Origin: Caproicibacter sp046707225
GTDB taxonomy: Bacteria; Bacillota; Clostridia; Oscillospirales; Acutalibacteraceae
Direction: 5' to 3'
NCBI RefSeq assembly: GCF_046707225.1
Contig: NZ_JBJKOP010000036.1
Coordinates: 349,382 to 413,381 of the forward strand
DNA: 64,000 nt
This document shows, piece after piece, positions 1 through 6,777 of this stretch. Each line of letters opens with the position of its first letter. Position 1 is the first letter of the stretch. The position numbers and the translations under genes are program-made. Under the pieces are notes generated by a model, which was given only the letters and a program-made list of their open reading frames with translations, had not been told where the DNA came from and made no database searches.

Positions 1-159
1 GAGAACAAGCCCGGCGCGTTCCATCTTTTTGAGTATTTTATAAACAAACTGCTGCGGTAGCAATTCCTTTTTGCAAATATCCGCGGTCGTAACATGCTCT
101 CCGCCCGACAGGGCCCGCAGAATCCGCAGGGCATAGTCCGTTTCCCGTGTAATCAGCAC
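1..159 (-). CDS. Rrf2-family transcriptional regulator, N-terminal part (runs off the left edge)
   Basis: The 53 visible codons begin LITRETDYALRILRAL and continue through a winged-helix region with ICKKELLPQQFVYKILKKM, the typical start of Rrf2/IscR-type DNA-binding proteins. In this family the first ~80 residues bind DNA and a C-terminal part often carries three cysteines for an Fe-S cluster; that part is outside the window, so the sensed signal cannot be told. The start is GTG at 159, preceded by GAGGAAG at good spacing. A near-consensus promoter lies just upstream. Family assignment is secure; target genes and cofactor are unknown. Confidence 0.85.
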   Translation of the reverse strand, partial: MLITRETDYALRILRALSGGEHVTTADICKKELLPQQFVYKILKKMERAGLVL

Positions 160-191
160 TTAACTTCCTCCCATTATTCGGTGACATTCAT

Positions 192-220
192 ACTATATCA
201 TTCTGGATAGATGTTGTCAA
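192..220 (-). promoter_or_regulatory. Sigma-A-type promoter of the Rrf2-family gene
   Basis: On the minus strand TTGACA (215-220) is followed after exactly 17 bases by TATAGT (192-197), about 30 bases before the GTG start region. This is a nearly perfect housekeeping promoter. Rrf2 regulators often repress their own promoter, but no clear operator palindrome was seen here. Confidence 0.8.
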
Positions 221-252
221 GTTTTATATGATAATTATTCCTAAAATTTTGT

Positions 253-284
253 AAAAAAAGAGGATGGCCGCCTTGCCATCCTCT
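253..284 (-). terminator. Rho-independent terminator after upp
   Basis: Read on the minus strand, AGAGGATGGC pairs perfectly with GCCATCCTCT across a 6-base loop, followed by a run of seven T. It closes the fhs-tsaE-tsaB-rpiB-upp run. Confidence 0.93.
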
Positions 285-306
285 AAGAAAATAGGAAATG
301 TAACGG

Positions 307-939
307 TTACAGGGTCCCGAAGATCCGGTCTCCCGCGTCTCCAAGGCCCGGAACGATATAACCGTGTTCATTCAGATGGTCGTCAACCGCGGCGCAGTAA
401 AGCTGAATGTCCGGGTGCGCCTCGGTCACCGCTTTAATTCCCTCCGGCGCAGCAATGATGCACATGAATTTGATGCTCTTCGGGTTGCTTCGCTTAATAA
501 TGGTGATCGCATCGACGGAGGAGCCTCCGGTTGCAAGCATTGGGTCTAAAACGATCACATCGCGCTGCTCAATGTCGCAGGGGAGTTTACTGTAATATTC
601 GACGGGCTTCAGAGTTTTGGGGTCGCGGTACAGTCCGATGTGGCCGACCTTTGCCGCGGGTACCATTTGCAGCACGCCGTCCACCATGCCGAGGCCGGCG
701 CGCAGAATCGGGACGAATGCCAGCTTTCTGCCTGAAATAATCTTTGTCTTGGCCAGGGCAACCGGAGTTTCCACCGTTGTTTCCTCCAACGGAAGGTCTC
801 GGGTAGCTTCATAGCACAGAAGCATGGCAATTTCACTTACGAGCTGACGAAAGTCCTTGGAGCCCGTAGTTTTATCTCTGAGATAGGTCAGTTTATGCTG
901 AATCAGCGGATGGTCCATAATAAATACTTGTTTTTCCAT
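307..939 (-). CDS. upp: Uracil phosphoribosyltransferase
   Basis: Converts uracil and PRPP to UMP in pyrimidine salvage, in the cytosol. The 210-residue length fits the family. Recognisable parts are the N-terminal MDHPLIQHKLTYLRD, the loop PILRAGLGMVDG, the PRPP-binding segment VIVLDPMLATGGSS near residue 130, and the C-terminal uracil-binding YIVPGLGDAGDRIFGT. An in-frame ATG lies five codons upstream at 954, but the GGAGG motif there sits at the right distance for the ATG at 939 (MEKQVFIMD), which is chosen. Last gene of the fhs-tsaE-tsaB-rpiB-upp run, followed at once by a strong terminator. Confidence 0.97.
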   Translation of the reverse strand: MEKQVFIMDHPLIQHKLTYLRDKTTGSKDFRQLVSEIAMLLCYEATRDLPLEETTVETPVALAKTKIISGRKLAFVPILRAGLGMVDGVLQMVPAAKVGHIGLYRDPKTLKPVEYYSKLPCDIEQRDVIVLDPMLATGGSSVDAITIIKRSNPKSIKFMCIIAAPEGIKAVTEAHPDIQLYCAAVDDHLNEHGYIVPGLGDAGDRIFGTL

Positions 940-964
940 TTTTACATCCTCCAATCAATTTCTA

Positions 965-1408
965 TTAAAGCTCGCCCTGTTCAATTTTGGTGATTTCATC
1001 AACGCGCCGCTGATGGCGGCCGCCGTCGAACGGGGCGTTTAAGAACAGCTTTGCGAATTCAACCGCCTGCTCCTCACTGATGACTCTGCCGCCCAGACAC
1101 AGAATGTTGGCATTGTTATGGTGCCTTGTAATTTCGGCGCAGTAAGCGTTCGCGCAGACTGCCGCGCGGATTCCTTTTACCTTATTGGCCGCCATACTCA
1201 TGCCGATTCCGGTTCCGCAGCAAAGAATACCGAGCTCGGCACCGCCGTCCGCGACAAAATGGGCGACCTGCGCGGCGATCGGAGCGTAATCAACCGAATT
1301 TTCGTCGAATGTTCCGAAATCCTTATATGCCGTCTTTTCGGCGTCAAGATAGTGCTTAATGGCTTCTTTCAGCGCGTACCCGCCGTGGTCGGCTCCCAAT
1401 GCAATCAT
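965..1408 (-). CDS. rpiB: Ribose-5-phosphate isomerase B
   Basis: Interconverts ribose 5-phosphate and ribulose 5-phosphate in the pentose phosphate pathway. The 147-residue protein carries the RpiB hallmarks: ALGADHGGYALKE at the N-terminus, the catalytic-cysteine segment ILCCGTGIGMSMAANK, the GVRA-like segment GIRAAVC, the NANILCLGGR block and the C-terminal GGRHQRRVDEI. Its ATG overlaps the tsaB stop codon by four bases (ATGA), so translation is probably coupled. Beside upp the product could feed PRPP supply for salvage. RpiA is the unrelated alternative enzyme and is not seen here. LacA/LacB-type isomerases are homologous, but the context favours RpiB. Confidence 0.95.
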   Translation of the reverse strand: MIALGADHGGYALKEAIKHYLDAEKTAYKDFGTFDENSVDYAPIAAQVAHFVADGGAELGILCCGTGIGMSMAANKVKGIRAAVCANAYCAEITRHHNNANILCLGGRVISEEQAVEFAKLFLNAPFDGGRHQRRVDEITKIEQGEL

Positions 1409-2115
1409 GTTTCATTTCCTCCAAGCTGTTTTTTTAAGGAACGCTCGGCCTGAGCTGGGCGAAGATAGAACGGCATTAATTCGGCGGGGGAGACCGTGCG
1501 GTTTTCCCGCACTGCGGCTTCGGCAGCCTCTGCAACTCCCCAGGCCCGCTGATAAATCAGCGGTTCCGGCGGCAGTAAAGCGCCAAGTTTTTGAAAAGAC
1601 TCGGATTTCGCACAAAGTTTGGCTCCGTCTCCCGCAAGATAAATCGGGCCGCTCAGCTTTTCACATTCCGCCGCCAGTTCTTTCGCGGCGATAGCCCGGT
1701 CCGGCGTCAGCCTTTCCAGCAACCCTTTTCCCGCCCTGAAAAGGGCGTTGTAAACCTGCCCGCACCGGGCGTCCATGACGGCGCAGACAACGCAGTCCAG
1801 GTGGCTCAGATTGTGCGCAATCGCTTCCAAGGTGGAAACACCCGCACAGGATGTTCCAAAAGGCATAGCAAGCCCTTTGATGCTCGCGATGCCGATCCGG
1901 ATGCCGGTAAAGGAACCAGGACCGGACGAAACCGCAAACAGGTCGAGTTCGGACGGATTGACTTTGACGCATTGCAGAACGCTTTCAATCATCGGCATCA
2001 GGGTTTCGCTGTGCGTCAATCCTGTATTCAGAAAATATTCCCCGAGTATTTTTCCGTCTTCCGTAATAGCGGCGGAGGCGGTTACCGCGGAGGAATCAAT
2101 CGCCAGTATTTTCAT
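1405..2115 (-). CDS. tsaB: tRNA threonylcarbamoyladenosine biosynthesis protein TsaB
   Basis: TsaB partners TsaD and TsaE to attach threonylcarbamoyl to A37 of ANN-decoding tRNAs. The 236-residue protein has the ASKHA-fold start KILAIDSSAVTASAAI, the segment SSGPGSFTGIRIG near residues 65-80, and VCAVMDARCGQVYNALF. The chosen ATG at 2115 follows GAGGAG with a 7-base gap; an ATG at 2130 lacks a ribosome site. It overlaps the end of tsaE by 20 bases. Unlike many Firmicutes, no rimI or tsaD follows; rpiB takes that place. Confidence 0.93.
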   Translation of the reverse strand: MKILAIDSSAVTASAAITEDGKILGEYFLNTGLTHSETLMPMIESVLQCVKVNPSELDLFAVSSGPGSFTGIRIGIASIKGLAMPFGTSCAGVSTLEAIAHNLSHLDCVVCAVMDARCGQVYNALFRAGKGLLERLTPDRAIAAKELAAECEKLSGPIYLAGDGAKLCAKSESFQKLGALLPPEPLIYQRAWGVAEAAEAAVRENRTVSPAELMPFYLRPAQAERSLKKQLGGNET

Positions 2116-2536
2116 CAGTTCTCTCCTCAATGGAAATCATCCGTTCGCCGTCCGTTTCCCCGCGGCGAAGATGAATCCGGACGGCTTCCGGGGGAAGCGC
2201 GTTTTCAATGTTTTCGCTCCATTCCACAACCAGAACCGCTCCGGAATCCAGGTCGTCGAAAAATCCGGTGGAAGCCAGATCGTCCCAGCTTGTGACGCGG
2301 TACATATCAAAATGGTATAAGGTCACGCGGCCTTTGTATTCGTGAACCAGGGCGAATGTCGGGCTGGAAACGCCTTCCGGGATTCCCAGGCCACGCGCAA
2401 TCCCGCGGGTCAGGGCGGTTTTGCCCATTCCCATTCCTCCGAAAAGGGCGAGAACTTCTCCGCCCTTTAAGCCGGAAGCGATCTGTTCGCCGAGGCGTTC
2501 GGTCTCCTCAGGAGATGAAGTCTTGTATTCCCGCAT
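2096..2536 (-). CDS. tsaE: tRNA threonylcarbamoyladenosine biosynthesis ATPase TsaE
   Basis: TsaE is the small P-loop ATPase that powers the TsaBD complex in t6A formation. The 146-residue protein shows the Walker A motif FGGMGMGKTALTRGIARGLG, the SSPTFALVHEY segment, the LYHFDMYRV strand and the VVEWSENI segment, all diagnostic. The ATG at 2536 is preceded by GGAAGGTGA and gives the usual N-terminus. Longer reading frames exist upstream but run towards fhs. It sits 28 bases after fhs and overlaps tsaB, so co-transcription is likely. Confidence 0.95.
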   Translation of the reverse strand: MREYKTSSPEETERLGEQIASGLKGGEVLALFGGMGMGKTALTRGIARGLGIPEGVSSPTFALVHEYKGRVTLYHFDMYRVTSWDDLASTGFFDDLDSGAVLVVEWSENIENALPPEAVRIHLRRGETDGERMISIEERTDENTGD

Positions 2537-2564
2537 CAAATCACCTTCCGTGAACGCCGGCCTT

Positions 2565-4232
2565 TTAAAACAAACCGGATATTTTTCCGTTTTCATCCAC
2601 ATCGATCCGTTCCGCCGCAGGGTGAGAGGGCAGCCCGGGCATCGTCAGGATATTCCCCGCGTATGCCACGACAAACCCGGCCCCGCTGCTCAGCTTGGCG
2701 TCCCGGATGGTAATGGTGAAGCCGGAGGGCCTGCCCAGAAGCTTTGGATCGTCCGAGAGGGAATACTGCGTCTTTGCAATGCAGACGGGCAGTTGGTTGC
2801 CCCCGAGCGATTCAATTTCTCCCAGAGAGCGAAGCGCCTGCTGCGTATAGGTTACCCCGTCCGCGCCGTAAATCTCCATCGCGACCGTTTCTATTTTGTC
2901 TGTAATGGGAGCGTCGTCCTCATAAAGAAGATGAACATCGGAGCTCCGTTCCACGGCGTCGCAGACCTTTTTGGCGAGCTCCACGCCGCCTTCTCCGCCT
3001 TTCGCAAAAACTTCTGAAAGGGCAAAGTCCGCGCCGTTTTCATGACAGTACCGTTCAATCAGGGAAAGCTCGTCCTCTGAATCGCTTTCAAACCGGTTAA
3101 TCGCGACGACAACCGGGACGCCGTATTTTTTCAGGCCTGCGATATGAGCGCCCAGATTTTCCATCCCGGCTTTCAGCGCGGGTATGTTTTCTTTCGCGGT
3201 TTCCGCTTTTGGTACGCCGCCGTTGTATTTCAGGGCGCGCGCAGTCGCGACAAGAACGGCTGCGTCCGGTTTCAGACCGGAAAGACGGCAGTTAATGTCC
3301 ATGAATTTTTCAGCACCTAAATCGGAACCGAAGCCAGCTTCCGTTACGCAGTAGTCGCCCAGTTTCAATGCGTAACGCGTAGCGCGAACCGTGTTGCAGC
3401 CATGCGCGATATTCGCGAACGGGCCGCCGTGAACCAGCGCCGGGGTTCCTTCCAGCGTCTGGACCAGATTCGGGTTAATCGCATCCTTTAAAAGGGCCGC
3501 CATAGCGCCCTCAGCTTTCAGACTGCGCGCATACACAGGTTCGCCGCTTCTCGTATAGGCAACCAGAATATTGCCAAGTCTTTTCTTCAGGTCGCTCAGG
3601 TTTTTGGCAAGGCAAAAAATCGCCATGACTTCTGTGGCGACGGTAATGCAGAAGCCGTCTTCACGGGGAACGCCGTTCGCTTTGCCGCCAAGGCCGCAGA
3701 CAATCTGGCGAAGCTGGCGGTCATTCATATCCACGCAGCGCTGAAGCAGAATTCTTCGCGGGTCTATTTGCAGGGAGTTTCCCTGTTGAATGTGATTGTC
3801 CAGCATGGCGCAGAGAAGATTGTTGGCGGAGGTGATCGCGTGAAAATCGCCGGTAAAATGCAGGTTGATGTCCTCCATCGGAATTACCTGAGAATAGCCG
3901 CCTCCCGTAGCGCCTCCCTTAATTCCGAAAACAGGTCCAAGCGAAGGCTCCCGCAGCGCGATAACAACTTTTTTGCCGATTTTTGCAAGAGCGTCGCCAA
4001 GGCCGATCGCCGTGGTGGTTTTTCCTTCTCCGGCAGGCGTGGGGTTTATCGCGGTGACCAGAATCAGTTTTCCGTCTTTTTTGTCTGAAATCCTGCGGTA
4101 AAGTGAATCGTTCAGCTTGGCCTTGAATCTTCCGTAAGGTTCCAGTTCTTCATCCTGGATCTCAAGTTCCGCCGCGATCTGTCCGATCCGCTTCGGTTTT
4201 ACCTGTTGTGCGATTTCGATGTCCGTGAGCAT
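2565..4232 (-). CDS. fhs: Formate-tetrahydrofolate ligase
   Basis: Joins formate to tetrahydrofolate using ATP, giving 10-formyl-THF for purine and formyl-Met synthesis, or for the methyl branch of acetogenesis. At 555 residues it is full length. Visible features are the P-loop INPTPAGEGKTTTAIGLGDAL near residue 65, REPSLGPVFGIKGGATGGGY, HFTGDFHAITSANNLL, and the C-terminal VVAYAGNILTMPGLP. The start at 4232 is fixed by AGGAG seven bases upstream; longer reading frames cross the divergent promoter region. No other Wood-Ljungdahl gene is in the window, so acetogenesis should not be concluded. First gene of the run ending at upp. Confidence 0.97.
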   Translation of the reverse strand: MLTDIEIAQQVKPKRIGQIAAELEIQDEELEPYGRFKAKLNDSLYRRISDKKDGKLILVTAINPTPAGEGKTTTAIGLGDALAKIGKKVVIALREPSLGPVFGIKGGATGGGYSQVIPMEDINLHFTGDFHAITSANNLLCAMLDNHIQQGNSLQIDPRRILLQRCVDMNDRQLRQIVCGLGGKANGVPREDGFCITVATEVMAIFCLAKNLSDLKKRLGNILVAYTRSGEPVYARSLKAEGAMAALLKDAINPNLVQTLEGTPALVHGGPFANIAHGCNTVRATRYALKLGDYCVTEAGFGSDLGAEKFMDINCRLSGLKPDAAVLVATARALKYNGGVPKAETAKENIPALKAGMENLGAHIAGLKKYGVPVVVAINRFESDSEDELSLIERYCHENGADFALSEVFAKGGEGGVELAKKVCDAVERSSDVHLLYEDDAPITDKIETVAMEIYGADGVTYTQQALRSLGEIESLGGNQLPVCIAKTQYSLSDDPKLLGRPSGFTITIRDAKLSSGAGFVVAYAGNILTMPGLPSHPAAERIDVDENGKISGLF

Positions 4233-4266
4233 TCGCATTCTCCTAACAACGTATATATTGATTAAA

Positions 4267-4295
4267 ATTATAACACAATTCGAGCGGATAGGAAA
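4267..4295 (-). promoter_or_regulatory. Possible promoter of the fhs run
   Basis: The minus strand carries a perfect TATAAT (4267-4272) about 35 bases before the fhs ATG. The corresponding -35 hexamer TTTCCT (4290-4295) is poor. The resulting 5' leader would be about 28 bases, too short for a folate riboswitch. Confidence 0.45.
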
Positions 4296-4322
4296 TACTG
4301 CGCGCTTAATATTCCGAACGTC

Positions 4323-4351
4323 TTGCAAGTTTGTGTGCGGTGTCATATAAT
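4323..4351 (+). promoter_or_regulatory. Promoter of the rodA-like gene
   Basis: TTGCAA (4323-4328), a 17-base spacer and a perfect TATAAT (4346-4351) lie 40 bases before the ATG at 4391, which is itself preceded by GAGGTG. Confidence 0.75.
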
Positions 4352-4390
4352 AATCTATCGTAGGACCCGAGCATTTTATGAGGTGAAACG

Positions 4391-5557
4391 ATGCGCGCAT
4401 TAAAATCGATTGCGAATTATATAAAACGAACGGACAAGCTTTACTGGCTTCTCATGATTCTGATTTCTTCCTACAGCCTTTTGTTGATGAAAACCGTTCC
4501 CAGTCCGGAAGGGAGAACAATGGGCTATTTCACGACGATGCTTGTGGCGGTGGTCGGCGGATTTGTCGGAGCGTTTCTTTTTTCATTCATTGATTACAGG
4601 GAAATAACAAATTTTTGGTATGTAGTTGCCGGATTTTGTTTGTTCCTGATTATCTATACGCAGCTTTTTGGGTCGGCTGTTGTCAACAGCGGAGGCGTTA
4701 ACGCCAAGGCGTGGATTTATTTGCCCGGCCATCTGACGTTTCAGCCGAGTGAACTGGTGAAAATAGGGTTTATCCTGACATTCTCAAAACATCTTTCAGC
4801 GTTGGAAGAGCGGGGCCTTTTAAAGTCTCCCGTCCATGTCGTTTTACTTGCTTTACACGCGATGGTTCCCGTCGTTCTGGTGCATTTTCAGGGGGACGAC
4901 GGTACGGCTGTGATCTTTTTCTGCATGTTCCTTGCCATGTCGTTCGGGGCGGGAATCCAGCTGAGGTATTTTGCGGCGTTGATTGTATCTGTCGGCGTGG
5001 CCCTTCCGCTTGCGTGGAAATATGTTCTAAAAGATTATCAAAAGGAGCGCCTTCTGGTTACTTATCGCCTTGATTCCGACCCCAACGCGGCATTACAATA
5101 TGCTTATCAGCAAATTCAGGGGAGGCTTTCCATCGGGAGCGGCGGACTGTGGGGACGCGGTTTGTTTCAAAGTCCCCGGGTCAATCATTCGATCGTGCCG
5201 GTTCAGCAGAGCGACTTTGTTTTTTCCGTAGCCGGCGAACAGCTTGGCTTTATCGGCTGTACTGCGATCATGCTGCTGCTTCTGCTCTACCTCCTGCATA
5301 CGCTTCGTGTTGCCCACAAGTCAACGGATCTGCTCGGCAGCTGCATTTGCATGGGCTTTTTCGGCATGATCGCGGCGCAGGCTGTTTTTAATCTTGGAAT
5401 GTGCCTCGACCTTTTGCCGGTCATGGGTGTGACGCTTCCGTTTTTCAGCTATGGCGGGTCTTCGGCCATTTGCCTTTACTTTGGTTTTGGCTTGGTTTTA
5501 AATGTTTATATGCATCGCGTCAACACGGATAAGGTCGTCTTGAAACGAAGAATTTGA
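4391..5557 (+). CDS. rodA: SEDS-family peptidoglycan glycosyltransferase (RodA/FtsW/SpoVE type)
   Basis: SEDS proteins polymerise lipid II into glycan strands together with a class B penicillin-binding protein in the cytoplasmic membrane. The 388-residue protein is largely transmembrane and contains WIYLPGHLTFQPSELVKIG, the loop motif DFVFSVAGEQLGFIG (with the conserved Asp), and the family signature GVTLPFFSYGGSS near the C-terminus. RodA is favoured over FtsW because the gene is alone and not inside a mur/fts cluster, but a SpoVE-like sporulation paralogue cannot be excluded. The fourth-loop segment reads FQGDDGTAVIF where a QPDLGT-like motif is common. No partner penicillin-binding protein is adjacent. 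Confidence 0.9.
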   Translation: MRALKSIANYIKRTDKLYWLLMILISSYSLLLMKTVPSPEGRTMGYFTTMLVAVVGGFVGAFLFSFIDYREITNFWYVVAGFCLFLIIYTQLFGSAVVNSGGVNAKAWIYLPGHLTFQPSELVKIGFILTFSKHLSALEERGLLKSPVHVVLLALHAMVPVVLVHFQGDDGTAVIFFCMFLAMSFGAGIQLRYFAALIVSVGVALPLAWKYVLKDYQKERLLVTYRLDSDPNAALQYAYQQIQGRLSIGSGGLWGRGLFQSPRVNHSIVPVQQSDFVFSVAGEQLGFIGCTAIMLLLLLYLLHTLRVAHKSTDLLGSCICMGFFGMIAAQAVFNLGMCLDLLPVMGVTLPFFSYGGSSAICLYFGFGLVLNVYMHRVNTDKVVLKRRI

Positions 5558-5576
5558 CCCTGTATAACAATAAAAT

Positions 5577-5619
5577 GAGCTGCTTTCCGGAATTTAAATC
5601 CGAAAAGCAGTTCTTTTTT
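5577..5619. terminator. Bidirectional terminator between rodA and the DUF3006 gene
   Basis: GAGCTGCTTTCCGGA pairs with TCCGAAAAGCAGTTC (one mismatch, one wobble), followed on the plus strand by TTCTTTTTT. In the opposite direction the stem is followed by ATTTTATT. It lies between two convergent genes, so it probably serves both. Confidence 0.85.
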
Positions 5620-5815
5620 ATTTCTTCTTTTTTTTCTTTGCGAGGGTGGCTTCCCGATCAATGGCCAGCGTTCCCTGCGCATCGTCAACGATCAATACGT
5701 CACCCGCAGAAGCTCCTTGCGGCAGCTCCGAAATTTCAATGGCATAATACTTCTGGTTTTCATCCTCACAGATTGCATAGATTCCTTCCATGCGGCTGAT
5801 TGTGATTGATTTCAT
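5618..5815 (-). CDS. DUF3006 domain-containing small protein
   Basis: A 65-residue protein with the DUF3006 pattern: a strand with SRMEGIYAICED, then AIEISELPQGASAGDVLIVDD, and a C-terminal IDREAT. It ends in six lysines, so it is strongly basic at the tail. Function is unknown. DUF3006 genes are repeatedly found behind ComEC-like metallo-hydrolases, as here (34 bases downstream of one), so a joint role is plausible but unproven. The ATG at 5815 is supported by GGGAGAG; a GTG three codons earlier lies inside that ribosome site. Confidence 0.8.
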   Translation of the reverse strand: MKSITISRMEGIYAICEDENQKYYAIEISELPQGASAGDVLIVDDAQGTLAIDREATLAKKKKKK

Positions 5816-5849
5816 AAAAGCCACTCTCCCTGATTGTGATAGATTCTTT

Positions 5850-6776
5850 TTATTTCTCAGTCTTTACGGAAATCTTTTTACCATCCGTAAGAAAGATGAT
5901 GGTTCCGTTGACGTCCGTTCGGTAAGTTTGTATTCCGGATCGGTACAACCGTTCCAGAACATCGTTCTTTGGTAGCTTGTTGCGGTCATACCCAACCGAT
6001 ATTGCAGCATAGGACGGATGAACCGCCTGTAAAAATTCAGGAGTGGTTGATGTACTGCTGCCATGATGGCCCACTTTTAAAACGTTTGCGGACAGAGCTT
6101 CTCCAGTGTTCAAAAGGCTTTCTTCCTCTTCCTTTTCCATGTCTCCCGTAAGCAGGAACCGCATGTTCTGATAGCGCAGCAACAGTACTATGGAGGAGTT
6201 GTTGGTACTCTCACCGGGGGTAACAGGTCCCAACACACGGATGTCCATTTCGCCCAAAGAAAATTCGTCTCCAGCGTTCAGATTTTCTTGAGCCATCCCT
6301 TTCTGCCTTAGTGCATCCATTGTGTCACGGTAGGCCGAATCCTGTGGAATTAAATCCGGTTTGACTTTGGAACCAAAAAAATGCTGGACGGGAAAACTCT
6401 CCAAAATATATTTTAATCCTCCGATGTGATCTTCATCCGGATGTGTATTAACAACATATTCCAAACATGAAGTTCCTCTTTGTTTTAAATACCGGACAAT
6501 ATCTTTTCCACGTTCCGGCGTGCCGCCGTCCACCAGCATGCTTTTTCCTCCGCATTCAATCAAAATACTGTCCGCCTTTCCAACGTCCAGAACATGGACG
6601 GATGCGGGCCAGCCGTCGGCGCAGGCGGAAAAATCGCTGAGGCCGAAAAAAGAGAGGACTTCGGGCCACAGGGAAGAGGCGCCGAAAGGAACAGCCGACG
6701 CGGCAAGAATCCCCAGAATCAGACAAGCAGCGGCGGCGTAGCGGATACGGTTGAGAAAAAAGGAAGAAATTTTCAT
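5850..6776 (-). CDS. ComEC/Rec2-related metallo-beta-lactamase-fold hydrolase, secreted or membrane-anchored
   Basis: A 308-residue protein with one N-terminal hydrophobic segment (about residues 12-30), then a metallo-beta-lactamase domain. Metal-binding motifs are clear: NTHPDEDHIGGL (HxxxDH), FLLTGDM, and VGHHGSSTSTTPEF. This is the catalytic part of ComEC without the channel domain, so it is probably an exported hydrolase acting on a phosphodiester or nucleic acid; the substrate is not known. Its ATG lies one base after the ftsK stop, and the DUF3006 gene follows, so the three are probably one transcript. DNA uptake itself cannot be inferred, because no com pilus genes are present. Confidence 0.88.
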   Translation of the reverse strand: MKISSFFLNRIRYAAAACLILGILAASAVPFGASSLWPEVLSFFGLSDFSACADGWPASVHVLDVGKADSILIECGGKSMLVDGGTPERGKDIVRYLKQRGTSCLEYVVNTHPDEDHIGGLKYILESFPVQHFFGSKVKPDLIPQDSAYRDTMDALRQKGMAQENLNAGDEFSLGEMDIRVLGPVTPGESTNNSSIVLLLRYQNMRFLLTGDMEKEEEESLLNTGEALSANVLKVGHHGSSTSTTPEFLQAVHPSYAAISVGYDRNKLPKNDVLERLYRSGIQTYRTDVNGTIIFLTDGKKISVKTEK

Positions 6777-6777
6777 C

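Noticed and set aside
4233..4322. Possible tetrahydrofolate riboswitch before fhs
   Set aside because: The probable transcript start leaves only about 28 bases of leader, too short for that aptamer.
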